Assembly (NCBI GenBank): GCA_902702965.1
Contig: CACRXP010000037.1
Location: 463,045 to 527,044, forward strand
DNA from: Spirometra erinaceieuropaei
Lineage: Eukaryota; Platyhelminthes; Cestoda; Diphyllobothriidea; Diphyllobothriidae
Direction: 5' to 3'
DNA length: 64,000 nt
Shown here: in pieces, positions 25,165-36,699 of the stretch
How the letters are laid out: each line of letters opens with the position of its first letter
Numbering within the stretch: the first letter of the stretch is position 1
The notes under the pieces: model-generated
Told to the model about the DNA's origin: nothing
Database searches by the model: none
What the model saw: the letters and a program-made list of their open reading frames with translations, nothing else
Program-made: the position numbers and the translations under genes

Positions 25165-25560
25165 AAGGCACGGTGACTCAACCGTCGTTGCCGACGATGC
25201 CCACCATGTGCTCTATAACAGGGCGGAAGCAGGAACGGGGGCTCACGCGTGAATTCGTCTATAATGACTTGCACAGCATCTACCGCAATTTATCATTCTC
25301 CACCTGGACCCAGTCTTATGACATGATCAAGAAAGTCGGAGGGAATTGGGGGCGCAGGTGGTTGTCACAGAGAGAACACGCACCTAGACGCACTATCACA
25401 TTCCTCCGTCCCCATCGTGCGCTGGTCAGAATTTTATACAAGGAGGTCGGCCCGGATACCGAATGGCGCGGCGTAGACCTGCAACTGGGCGTGCCGCCAC
25501 ATTCAAATGCTGGCATTTTGTACGTTTCCAATAGTGTCTGTCGGACTGCGATCTAGCCCC
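25165..25560 (+). repeat. Unclassified GC-rich dispersed repeat R-C, copy 3
   Basis: It shares ordered blocks with the copy at 54825: CGTCGTTGCCG then CACCATGTGCTC, AGCATCTACCGCA, CCACCTGGACCC, and CAAGAAAGTCGG. The plus frame at 25173-25556 is not conserved in the other copies, so it is not called as a gene. Confidence 0.6.
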
Positions 25561-26206
25561 TGTGTTGATCCAGCGTCTCCGTCGCGTGGCCCATTTGAGG
25601 GCGAAGGGAAAGAGAATAATCAACTCACAAAATCAAACCACTGACCTTTAGAAGTTTCTGCTCGTGAATAACAGAAAAGTTGCTTTTCCTTTGGGTTGTT
25701 TTTTCAATATAATTGTGCTCGCCATTTGGGACCGTTCACCTTGCGTGCGAGCAAAACGATTTTCAAATCATTGTAATTTTTAAATTTTTAAATCAAATTC
25801 TTCGTTGTACACAAAGACTACATCCCTTGAAATGCCGCAAATCGCTTTTTATTACGATACTTGAGTGAGGTCTTCTTCGTCAAGCCAGTCTAAACATATT
25901 CACAAAGAAGTATGAACGGAAATAGGGTGTTAAGCCATTCCATCCGACTGAAACCGAAGAACTGCCTTCTTTTTCTGAAATAGTGCCCAGCAGCGATAAA
26001 TGAAACTTCCCACACTGAGCATCTATCCGGGACCCCTCCATTGTGCAATTGACTTCAGTGCAGTTTTCTAAATTCTAGGGGGTCCAACGACAAATTAAAG
26101 ACCCACCCAATTGTAGGTTGGGTATTGGTTTACGGACCACCGTATTATAAGCGGCCTTGCGGTAACCTACAGGGAAGAGGGGCTAGATCTAGTTTTAGGG
26201 TCGAGG

Positions 26207-26291
26207 NNNNNNNNNNNNNNNNNNNNNNNNNNNNNNNNNNNNNNNNNNNNNNNNNNNNNNNNNNNNNNNNNNNNNNNNNNNNNNNNNNNNN
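26207..26291. other. Assembly gap (85 N)
   Basis: A run of 85 undetermined bases. The flanks show no obvious shared repeat. Confidence 1.
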
Positions 26292-26790
26292 TCATTAAAA
26301 AATCCAGCGCTTCGCATTACCGGACCACACTGAGGATTTAATAAAAGGCATGGAGTGACATAGAGAACATACAACGTCCAGGCCGTGACCGCTGTCCTGC
26401 AGTGTTAGCCGAAATTCTGAAACGCATCTCAGATCAGGATGGAACACTCAAGTGGTGCCGAGATACTGATTTTCTTGAGACATAATCCCGCAATACCTCA
26501 GATATGCCAGATGTTCGCTTTTGAATGTATTTCTTTCTGGCCGTCAAGAAAAACTACATTCCGTGAAACTGACTACTTAATTAGCATGAATTTTTCCGTC
26601 GATTTTTGACGTCCTTAAACATTCGAATATATTTTATAGAAAGCTTGCACAAAAAATTCTCTCTCATGCTCATCTGGCGACAGACTACATCTTCAAAGCA
26701 TCTATTCGAAAGAAGAATATCTTTCGGTTTTCAAAACTTTTTTGATTCCCGAATATTTTTTGTTCAACTTGCCGTTATACTCGCTTGCAG

Positions 26791-26920
26791 GGTTACCAAA
26801 CTTCCCGCTGCATACATTCCATGAGAGGAATGTTGCAGATTTCTCTATGTCGTTAGAAAGAGGCTACATAGCGTTCACAAAATTATGCCATAAAGATAAA
26901 CCAGGCTGCGCTGTTCATAG
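26791..26920 (+). CDS. Candidate internal exon, unknown protein
   Basis: It is preceded by a pyrimidine-rich acceptor (ACTCGCTTGCAG) and followed by GTAGGA. One frame is open across all 130 bp: two bases, 42 codons, two bases. The encoded segment contains LPNFPLHTFHERNVADF, then ERGYIAFTKLCHKDKPGC with two cysteines. It reads like a soluble or extracellular protein segment, but no family is recognised. No neighbouring exon with fitting phase was found nearby. Confidence 0.35.
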
Positions 26921-27299
26921 GTAGGACTGATAGACGTTCAATGCGATGGTGTATGAATGAGCATTTAACGCTCTTAAAAAATCTCATGATCAGAACCTTT
27001 TTACGATCCAAAGATGTTTTCCTCTATGGTAGAAATTTTTCAGAAGACACAATTTTCTACTGAATGAGCACAAGAAAAAAGCATCTGTTGCATGTTTTCC
27101 ATACACTATATTCACATTTATAATGATATCGAAAACCACTGGGGAGAAGAAATAAATTCAAAGGTCAACATCCTGGCGTGTTTGAAATATCGCAGGATTA
27201 TGTTACAAGACAATCAATATCACAGCCACACTTAAGTAATCCATCAGGATCAAAACGCATTTTGGAACTTCGATTAAAATTTAATGAGATAGCATATCT

Positions 27300-27725
27300 A
27301 TTGAAGTCTATGTTAGGTCGGTTTGGGTAATTCCTGAGCATAACATCGAATTTCTCTCAATCAAAAAATTTACCCTGTCTTGAACTATCGCCTTTTAAGA
27401 AAGCTAAAATGAGTCCAATGGGTTTAGGTCGGGGATGATGGACGGACGAAAAACATGATTTCAAGACGGAAAGTCAAAAAGCTGGATACTGTCTTGAAAA
27501 AAAGACCATCATATTTAGCGTTGTGCGGATCAAGTTTTTTTAGAACAGTGAAGAGGGACGTTGTCTTGCAAAATAATGGTGTCCATTCGACGTCAGTGAG
27601 CTCAGCTTCACGGTACTGGTGGATACGTTGTTGTTGCTAGTGTCCACTGTTGATTGTCAAACTGATTGCCAACTGAATATGACGGTCATCTGAAGCACCG
27701 GTTCTCGGAATTTTTTGACAATTTC
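27300..27725 (-). pseudogene. Tc1/mariner-superfamily transposase relic
   Basis: The minus strand gives the DDE landmarks: LQDNVPLHCS (27542-27571), whose Asp is the second catalytic residue, and IIPDLNPLDSF (27405-27435), carrying the third acidic residue. KAIVQDR follows at 27374-27394. Upstream, SDDRHIQLA near 27680 resembles the N-terminal helix-turn-helix of Tc1-like transposases, with the middle of the protein missing. At least six in-frame stops lie between these points, and the spacing between the two motifs exceeds the usual 34 residues. It is an old dead copy. Terminal repeats were not located. Confidence 0.65.
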
Positions 27726-29042
27726 AATCGGCATTGTTTGCCGTGAGAAGATTTTTTCCGCCCCCCTTCGTGAGCTTGTCTAACACTGAGATCGCAGCAT
27801 AGAAGCAAAAACGCCTCCAGAATAAACGTCTATGATAAATATTCTTCTTAACAAATAGAAGTCAAACAAACTCCTTATAATGCAATCGGCTACAATCGGC
27901 TAGAAGATGGATAGTTTTTACTCTTCAAGAAGCCTCAGTCTGTGTGTAGGTCCGATATGTGTACGGATGTCTCGACATGAGCCTGTTGCCGAAATGTGTT
28001 TAACAGTAGCTTCCAATACTCATAGAGCTGGCAAGACGCATTATTTAGATATGGCAGACAATTAGTGTGAGTTCTCCTTCTAGAATGCCACTCGAGGCCT
28101 CGCAAGTGTCGTAAGAGGATTGACCAAGGGAAGACAAGGTGCGTCGCAAAACTGCTTCAGCAGAGGATGGTTGAACAAGTCCACGAGTTATGCGAAATAG
28201 ACCACTCAGATCTGAAAAAACGTCCACAAACTGTCTGGCCCAACGTCATCTGAAAACGACAAACTGATTCACCACCTGTCGTCAAAGATACTGACAGAGC
28301 GGCAAGTGCAGGTATTACGGCATGCAGATTCACTCAACACGACTGAAGGGTTGGAGTCAGTTGCCAGTCATACGGAAGCAGCAGACGAGATGGAGAACAA
28401 TATCCGACACTAGTCGTGGTCGCGTCTCATGACTTGTGGGCTGCGCGAAGTACTTCCCAATGACGAGCGTGATGTAGTAGGCGAACTCAAGGCCGACAAA
28501 GAACAAGATGGCATACCCTTGGGCGAGGGCGCTCCATTGTTGTGTTGGACAGGAAGACTTCTCTATGAGTCTAGAAGCCCACTTAATATTTGTCACTTCT
28601 ATGTCTCACTCATAATCAATTTCGTAAGAATATTGACACGCGAGACAGTGCGACCTTTCTGACTAAAGGGAGTTTGGGTGAATATGGTCGATCGGCCGAC
28701 GCGTAAGTAGAGTAAATGAAAGGGTTTTTGTCCGATTAAACGGCTTTTCCAAAGATGACGTCCCTTTCCAAACCATCGTATCGCTCCAAAGCACCCCAGC
28801 TTACAGGCTGGCAAGGTATCTAGTTCAGCGTCAGGCATTTTTGATCTTCGATTCGGACACCGCAGTCGGTTCATCAACACAAACCTTGGAGAAACAGATT
28901 AGGAACGTTTCTTGTCAAACAAAGCTATGAGTTACTTGAGTATCAAACAATCTTGCGTCCACGAATGAAGGCAAACTTTCGAGTTCCAGGTGTATGCATA
29001 AGTGAATAAGAAGAGCCGAGCGCAGGAACACGTTGTTTATTG
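27726..29042. other. No gene recognised; GC-rich open segment
   Basis: 28380-28600 is more GC-rich than its surroundings and open on both strands. The minus reading contains a hydrophobic run (GYAILFFVGLEFAYYITLVI) like a membrane helix. It lies on the 3' side of PLE copy B and may belong to a mobile element. No family is named. Confidence 0.35.
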
Positions 29043-29085
29043 TCCTGAGCTTTTACACTCGTACAAGAGTCCATCGGCAGATGTA
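29040..29085 (-). ncRNA. Decayed hammerhead-like motif in PLE copy B
   Basis: On the minus strand CTGCCGA (two changes from CTGATGA) is followed by a stem made of ACTC and GAGT with loop TTGTAC, then TAAA where GAAA is expected. Position and order match copies D and E, but the core is mutated. Confidence 0.35.
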
Positions 29086-30330
29086 GTGGCAACAACAGAA
29101 TAAGCGACAGTTTTAAGACACGTGGGCCAATCATCGACCGACGGCGCAGAATAGGAAGCGACTAAGCAGGACCCTGGACGCCGACGCCAGACCGATAAAT
29201 CGATTGACCAAGTTCTCATCCGAGACCGAGGCTTCAATCAATTCTCGGCCTGTTTTGTTTCCTGCGTGGAAGACTATTTTGCTGGCTGCGAAGTTAAACT
29301 CGTGACCCATTTCGTAGGCGGGGGCGGCCACTTGTGATAATGCATCGCCTCGTCGCACAGCCAGCATTTGTTCGTGTATGCGCGATCCGAGCAGGCGTCC
29401 AGTCCGTCCTGTGTAGTTACAAGGACAATTTTGACACGGAATGCGATACACTACTCCAAATTGCTCTTCAGGCTTTAACCGGTCTTTGATTTTCATGACC
29501 CTACTGCGCATGGTGACTTTAGGGCGGTGTGCAATTCCAACACCTAGCTCCGCAGAAATACGCTCGGTCGCTTCTTAAACGCCCTTGATGTATGGCAGAG
29601 AATGCCGTATCGTCGGTGGTTTTGATGTTCAAGTCCTGTGGTGGACACCGCGTAGGCAACGACTTATGAGTGCCCTCGGATAGCCATTCTGCACAAACTG
29701 GTAGCGGAGATAACGGGCCTCGCGTGCTCTATCCTCCGATTTGCTGCAATGAGTTTGGATCAGTTTGAAGAGCGTCTTCACACAGCTTTGCTTGTGAGCC
29801 ACCGGATGGTTACTGTGAAAACCGAGAAGCTGTGTGATTTTCGTGGCCTTCCTATAAACCATCGTTTCAAGTTCACCATTAAGGTTTCGTCTGACAAGCA
29901 CATCCAGGAAGAGCAACTCTATTCCTGTTCTTCTTCGCTCGTGGATTTTATATCAGGGAAGACTGCATTGAGCTGGCTGAGGAAATGTTGAAGCATGTCC
30001 TTCTTTACGATGACGAACGTGTAGTCTACGTAACAGCGCCAAAATACCGGCTCATGTTGGATGAAGGCGATCTTTTATAATTCCTGTAGGACCAATTCTG
30101 CCCCTAAATCGGGTAACCGTGAGCCCATTGGAGTTCATGGATCTCTCCAGCAAAAGTGCAGAAAGTTTGTTTGAAGAATTCAAACGGCCTAATGAGGTGC
30201 CCAATTTTGAGTGCATTCTGGGTCTATGGGTACGCCTCTTCAAGTCTCTTGCGCAAGACTTTGCGGTCCAAGTTTGGTGGGATGGATGTGAATGACGACG
30301 TCACAACGAAGAAGACCATGATTTCGTACG
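29043..30330 (-). mobile_element. Penelope-like element relic, copy B (RT to GIY-YIG)
   Basis: Motifs in order on the minus strand: EIMVFFVVTSSFTSIPPNL near 30330 (the MVSFDVVSLFTSIP motif), PMGS near 30130, and WRCYVDYTFVIV near 30040 (the YVDD box with its second Asp changed to Tyr). LLFLDVLVRR and the thumb follow (29629-29916), then VVYRIPCQNCPCNYTGRTGR, the GIY-YIG start with paired cysteines (29131-29511). Three or more frame changes separate these pieces. The altered YVDY box removes a metal-binding residue, so this copy could not reverse transcribe. The nuclease half is open for 126 codons. It belongs to the same subfamily as copies D, E and the long copy. Confidence 0.9.
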
Positions 30331-30498
30331 ATTGAATCTTCCGACATCGGAGGTCTAACAGAGCAACAATTACGACTGTATAAGATTATTACAATCCTGG
30401 AAGATAAATAAAAATTCCCGCCGCACACAGAAATGTAGTCCCAAGTATCATTTATACTAGATTAACTCACAAACTAGCTTAACTCACAAAGACTAAAA

Positions 30499-30766
30499 GG
30501 GTGAGTAGAGGCGTTGACTTCTAAACCAACAGGTCGCGAGTTCGAGGCTCGGGTGTTCCACACTTCGGGCTTGGGTATGGCTGGCTGACGACGGCTAATA
30601 AGCCAGAAATGGCCATTCCAGTCTCCCTTGTCTTTGTCGGTAATATCATTCTGCCTATATATCATGCGCCGCTGCGCGGCTGCTGGTTGGGCTCGAGAGA
30701 GAGCCCTTAAGGCACAACGGAACGAGTGAGTTCCGTATGAACGATCGGTGAGCGCCCCCTAACATT
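30499..30766 (+). repeat. tRNA-derived SINE family A
   Basis: The 5' head is tRNA-like: GGTGAGTAGAGGCG (A box side), then CTTCTAA as in an anticodon loop with TCT, then GAGTTCGAGGCTC (B box). The body contains GGCTGGCTGACGACGGC and GCCTATATATCATGCGCC. The 3' end holds the hairpin CGGAAC-GAGTGA-GTTCCG and ends in CCCCCTAACATT. Orientation is opposite to the other copies. It has no coding capacity; elements of this kind move using a partner retrotransposon. Confidence 0.8.
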
Positions 30767-31622
30767 AAAAGGGAATCATTAACGCGACTAAAAATCGAAC
30801 ATTGCTTAGGTATCTTGCTCCTGTCGTTTAATCCCAACAGGAGCTGCTGAACTATTCGGCAATTGATTGCCAACAGAATACTCCTGAGCTACTTAGATTA
30901 ACTATGTGTGGGCAAACAGATGAAAGTTAAAAAACCGCCCGTTGAACGTTAGTACGGCACAAACTGGCTCCACAGTGCATATTTCGTATCTTCATCGGCA
31001 GAGGGAATTAGCATATAGGACATCGGCTGAACAGAAACTAACAAAAACTGATCCTCCAATAAGCCCTATTTCGTCCACCGAGAAATCGATAGCTAATCCT
31101 AGCAAATTCAACCCGTATTCCGTATTTTTGTCTTTGACTATTAAACTACTATCATCTTCCACTTATCTCTACCCTGGTATCTAGACTTATAATAATGGTG
31201 ACTAGCCAACAGAGCATTTTATTACTCCTTTTCTATTCGAGACAGTTTGCCATCTAAAAGCGAAAAACTTTTTCGTCATATGCGGCGACCTTTATTACGG
31301 AAGAGCTTAGATTGAAGTAGGACAACTATCTGAAACGTCACTAGGCTTTTGCCGGCGGAACCTTGCACAAAATCATCAGAATGATGAATTCATGCGACAG
31401 TTACCCAATCTCAATTAGGCAGTGATTGCATCATACAGCCTACCTCTGAAATATATAAAAATGAATCAGCATAGCTTTTCACCTCAGTTTACCGAGGAGG
31501 GTGACACCACCAGCAGCGCTGTCTGTTATTGCCTTTTTTGTTTTTGCCTTACCCATAATTTGAACCTCATAATCTACAAGCCAGTAGCACACACCCCTTG
31601 TAGTGAGGGTTTTTTTTACCAG

Positions 31623-31700
31623 TCGCGAAAACTTCTCACAAAATGGAAGACTACCAGGCGCTGACTACCACCCTCTCCCTTAAAGCCTCCCAGATATCAG
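31623..31700 (+). CDS. Candidate exon (possibly first coding exon), unknown protein
   Basis: It follows an acceptor with eight T and ends CCAG, and precedes GTGCGT. It is open over 78 bp with symmetric phase (two bases, 25 codons, one base), encoding AKTSHKMEDYQALTTTLS and a short continuation. An ATG at 31642 could instead start a protein MEDYQALTTTL. No family is recognised and the length is short. Confidence 0.3.
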
Positions 31701-34700
31701 GTGCGTAAAACGAATTGTTTTTCATCAGACTTCGATGTTTATGTTCCAGAAGAGCATAATGTCTCTCCGGGGGCAAAGTTTGAGGCGGCAGTACGAATTT
31801 CAAGTTTACTCACGGCTTCTCTACACAAAAAAGCAGTTTCTTTCTAACTATTGATTTATATTCCAAAGAATTTGAAAGAGCAGTTTGTGGAATCCGGTTC
31901 TGCTCTGTGTGGAGCAAAAGCTTCCGCATGGCGCAGGCATTCAAGCATCAAGACATTGCGGCATTGGCTAAATTCATGTAGCCTACTTATTCTTGGCTTA
32001 AGTAAACATGATACAGGAGGCGCTTTATGGCAACTAATGCAAATCCCATCATTCAGCCTGCCATTGCACAAAGCGGCTTATAAAAATGCTAATTCATCAA
32101 CATATTTCGGAAAATATATATACTGCAGCAATTTTGGCTAAGTAGGGTCGACAATATTTGCCGAAGGTCGTCAGCCTGGTGATTAGGTGTAAGTTTTGGA
32201 CAAACTAATTTCTCATTGCGCCCCACACGCAGTCACGGCTGACTTTAACCTCCTTGACGACCAGAGGCACCCTGCTCACAAAATAAGTACTTCAGTTTAG
32301 CACTCCGACAGTATCGCATTAAAAATGAGAAGTTGTTTAAAACCTAGGTATAAAATGCCATTCGGAAAAGCTTTTGTTTTGGCTTGTGGCCTACATTTGA
32401 GCCAATTTATCTTGAAATCAAAAACAAAAGAAACAGATGGATTTCTGTGAACGATGGCAAAGGACAGAGAACGGAGGTAAACTTGCCCTTCCGCAGGCAG
32501 AACACGACGACTTCTTAGTACAATCCGGTTTACTTTTGGGTGAATTAAATTTCAGATTTTAATTCACGTAGAAACAACGGTTGCACGTACGCACTCTGGT
32601 ATGAATTTGCTCTGAAGTAGCCGAGACTGAAAGTTCCTTGTAGCTTGTCGTCCAATTTCATGTATTTTAACTAACGTAAGTATCCGGAAGAGCAGAGAAT
32701 ATACAGTCTACGATGGATTTCGCTAGCCCCTTTAGTTTCTACATTCGAATGAATGGGAGGAGCAGGAAACATGGTAGAAACAGAACGTAAGTCTGGATAT
32801 CCGAACCATCCCCCCAGCATATTCTCTCAAAAATAGAACGCAATCCAAATATCCTAATTCAGTGGGATTGACGCGGTGTCCAACTTTTGCTTTAATTCGA
32901 AGTTGAATTTGCTTTCATTGAAGTTATATATCAATCCCTGGCCAGTTGGGTTATTGTGCAATGATTTACCATACTAACAACACAGGTATTAGCTAAAAGC
33001 CCAGACGCGCGTGTTTCGCAGATCTTATGCTGCTGCCTGACGCAACTTTGGATCGTGCCTGAAAAGGCCCGTTCCGAAAGATTTACTCCAAGTTCGAGCA
33101 TTAATTTCCCCGGAAATTAAACAAGGCAAGTTCGATTATTGTTGAAACCATAGACTTATTGGCGCGGCACCTACTTCGAGGAAGAGAAGGCTTTCAGTCA
33201 TGGTGCATCCGTGCACAACGCAGTGTACTATCTTTATTGCTTCTGAGTGGGGAGCATATAATGGTATCTCTGACATAGTATCGCATTTGGCTCCGAATTT
33301 CGAAGCAATAACTTCAATCTAGTATCATGTTTAGGCAATAGGGTTTATTGTAAACCCCCGTGATATGAACGCTGAATCCTTAATTAGTCCCCAAGTGCGA
33401 CGCCAGAATTCTGTAAAAGGCATTCCTAGTCGGGTAATCGACTTTTATCATAGACATTGTGACGAACTTACATTGTATGGAATGATTTCTCTTAGTTTGG
33501 ATGTGACTTGATGCCAGCATATTTGGACTGCGGAAGCAGTGAAAGGATGCCGTCACAGAACTGCTTGTAAACTTAGACAGGCGGTCGGTATCTCGGAGAT
33601 CCTCAAATTCTGGTGAACTTTCACATAAGGCTAAAACCTTTCAAACCAGAGGGTATGTTTTTCCAAGAATTTGTCGGCAGCGCACTTATGCTCGCCATTT
33701 GGTCTTTCGAAATCAGGCTAGTTTTACCGTAACGATTAAACGGGAGTGAAAAATATCTTGGGCTGATTGTATTACTATGGTTAAACTCATTTCTTTACAG
33801 ATAAAGTCTGTATCATTATGAAACAAGATTCAGTCAATTTCAGGTGTAGCCAAATCCCATACGCTATCTATGCGCACAAGGAATAGGAGATATTCAATGA
33901 TGTCAGCGGTCACAGCAAAGACCTCAAACACAAAGGTTCATATATCTCGGCCGTCATTATAAACCAGATCTAAACTAATTTGAATTGCAAAAAGCTTTAA
34001 AAGATGGCAATACATCTTGAGGCCAACGAACTGCGTAATAACCTTGGGCCTCTATATGTACAACTAGCTAGAGCTGTAGTTTTGGGACACACGTTGTGTC
34101 TGGTGCCAGTGATTTAATTAATGAAAGAATGGAGAGGCGAAATAATGTGTACAATGGTGAAACTTAATGCATGCACTGAGAGCCCACAAGAAACAAAGGA
34201 AATTTCAGTTTTCAGCTCTTCACAAATTTAAACCTTCGTTTTCGTATGCGGGCTGCCGTCGGAGAAAAGTAAGACAGAGTCCCGGTGCTTGATGTTCGTC
34301 ATATTTGAGAAAATGAAGTAAGCTAGAAACCATTCAAACATTCTAGGTCATCTGTAAGGTTGCCCAAGTACTCTAACTGTCAGCTGTTGGGAGCTAACTA
34401 AATCTCCGTTTAAATATACCGGCCTTCTTTCAGTGCAAATGTCAGAGAAAAAAAATATTTCTTCTGTATACTCGGAAAATACTTCGCTCACAAGAGCTAC
34501 CACTTTGCTTTCCTGTAATGAGGATAAGGTGACCTGAGATTTAGACAGAGAAGAGAACAGTCAGCTAGTCTCAAGTTCTCTCAAGTGGTCTACATAGGCC
34601 ATGCGCACCTCAAGGTAACGTTAATCGTCAGTCGTGCTATCCCGTATGCAAGGCACGTCGTATGTTGAAGCTTTTTAGACGGACAAAACAGACACTTGGT

Positions 34701-35935
34701 TATGCAGTTACGGCATTTCAGTGGGTGCAACGGGAGATGTAGCCTTGGCACTGGTTGATAATTTGATATTACCCGACTGGTTCCAGACACATCGGCCAGT
34801 TTACGCGTTGTCCGCTAACAACAGTTGTCTTTGAATCGAACCAAGCTCACTGTGTATGGTTTGTAAATAGAGCCTTAGAAATGAAGTTTCCGCTAAACAG
34901 AAAGAGATTTGGAAGGTGTGGAACAGAAGTTCAATAAATATTGGAGGATACTTAGGCGGCACCCGAATCTCACTAAACAGTTTTTGTAACATAATGGTGA
35001 GTAGGAAGATGCCGCGACACAACTAAATTTCTGTTAGCATATTTGGATGTTACGGCCACTTCAGTTAATTGTTATTTAAAAACCATTATTTAATAGATGA
35101 CCATATTGTATCTATTGCAAGCTTTTTAGGATGAAACAAATCGATGAGAAATAGACAGTCCTTTGATATATTAATACTTGCTTTTTGTGGCGCGCCTCTG
35201 GCGTCGATCTCAATTAACGCATCTTTTTGATCCTTAAATCTGGACCTCGTAAATAGGATGGAATCTAGGCGTTTAGTTGCGTCCTCGGAGCGAATGAGCT
35301 CCGTCCTCCGTTTGGAATGTTTGGACTGGTTTTTGACGGTGGGGGGGGGGGGGCATATTTGCCCCTTGACATCGTGGCACATCTCTTTCATTCAGTCTTT
35401 ACTCCTGGAAACTTAATATTTTTAGTATGCCTCAGGTGACTCAGTAAGTGGCATGTTCAACTTTTTCGCCCCTCTGAATTTCCTATCAAATCCTTTCGGA
35501 AAACAGAGACCTGTTGGAACTGACATGAGAAGAATGAAACACACATGGCCACAGCTTCGAGTAGCAGAAGGTTACTATTCCCAACGGAAATGACGTGCTT
35601 TTTGGAGCACACGATGTCCTTCCGACAACCTCTAGACCATCACTAAAAAGGAAGGCAAAATCAGGATGGAATAACAGAAGTGCTTGGCGGAAAAGTCAGG
35701 TCACACAAACACTTTCGTTCTATACTGAAATCGAGTGATGCCGTAGTGCTTATGACAGTTGGTAATCGAACTATGGGTAAAAGGCGACTAAACCAGTCTG
35801 ACAGCGTTTGCTTTAATACCGCTATTGACCACGGACACATCGAAATCACGCCAGCTTGTCAGCCTTCAGGTTATTACGGTCAGGTTAGCCAGTTGTGAGC
35901 ATTAATCGGCGTATAATTCTTCCTGTCTTTAACAG
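31701..35935. other. No gene recognised
   Basis: Long AT-rich stretch, plausibly intron or intergenic. It includes a 13-G run at 35341. The two overlapping open frames at 35661-35898, one on each strand, have no splice support. Confidence 0.4.
35341..35353. repeat. Poly-G run of 13
   Basis: Thirteen consecutive G, the longest homopolymer of G in the window. Its length may be wrong in the assembly. Confidence 0.9.
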
Positions 35936-36117
35936 ACTACCATCTAGACTGCGACGGTTTAGCAATAGGTTCTTCAACGAAAATTCTAGAGGTCGGTTTT
36001 TGGTGGTGATCTCGCAGAAAGAGTTGCGTACTTATGAGGATCTCTGGTCTCTCATAAACTCCGAAAATATATTCTTGCTGAAAATCATTGCGGACTCTCA
36101 GTCTTCATACCCACAAA
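35936..36117 (+). CDS. Candidate internal exon, unknown protein
   Basis: The acceptor is strong (ATTCTTCCTGTCTTTAACAG) and the donor is GTAAGA. One frame is open across the whole 182 bp: one base, 60 codons, one base. The encoded segment is basic at first (RLPSRLRRFSNRFFNEN), then has alternating strand-like residues (GRFLVVISQKELRTYEDL), then INSENIFLLKIIAD. The layout of a basic start, an RFLVVIS strand and a YEDLWSLI helix loosely recalls doublecortin-like ubiquitin folds, but this is a guess and no family is assigned. It is the best supported of the unnamed exons. Confidence 0.4.
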
Positions 36118-36419
36118 GTAAGAAAAAACAAGATGTTGTCCCTTGAATTTTTAAACTTTCCTTTGCCCACTTGACCATTTTACGGAAGAACGATCATCAA
36201 AGGTATTTTAAACTGTCGGTAAATTTCACTAAAAACCTCAAAAGCATTAGAAACAATTAGATGGGGCTAAATTTTTAACTAGACGCCAAATCAATAGTTT
36301 GGACCCTAGACACTGAAGATCTTATAGGTGTTACAAGTGGAAAAAGGATTCCTTAACTAGCAAATCAGAGAAACGTCTGCAATCCACGAAATCGGGATAC
36401 AGTAAGCTGACTGCCAAAG

Positions 36420-36690
36420 TAGGATTCCAGACGTTGCAGTAAGTTGGACGGGTAACTTGACCCAAATGTGATTGAAGTCACCTCCCTTGGTGGACATCGT
36501 GGTTCAGGTGGCTAGAACGTGGGCTGTACCAAGGCCTTCCCCTTGCTGTCGTGGGTTCGAATTCCACCGAGGCGCAGAGTCTTCCCATTTGAATTAGTAT
36601 GAATTATTAAAAATCTGCCAAAACATCTATGAATTACGTGAGCCTGGCAGTTATCTGGTTGATTTTAGGTGGAATACTTAGGATATCCGA
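36420..36690 (+). repeat. tRNA-derived SINE family B
   Basis: The leader GGTAACTTGACCCAAATG is followed by the tRNA-like head at 36488-36575, with A-box-like GTGGTTCAGGTGGCTAGAAC and a perfect B box GGTTCGAATTCC. The tail begins AAAAATCTGCCAAAAC and ends near CTTAGGATATCC. It matches the copy at 10156-10420 and the isolated tail at 10075. Confidence 0.7.
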
Positions 36691-36699
36691 AAAACTCAA

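Noticed and set aside
31320..31345. Isolated GAAACGTCA resembling the ribozyme box
   Set aside because: No CTGATGA-like box or stem II precedes it and there is no PLE sequence around it.
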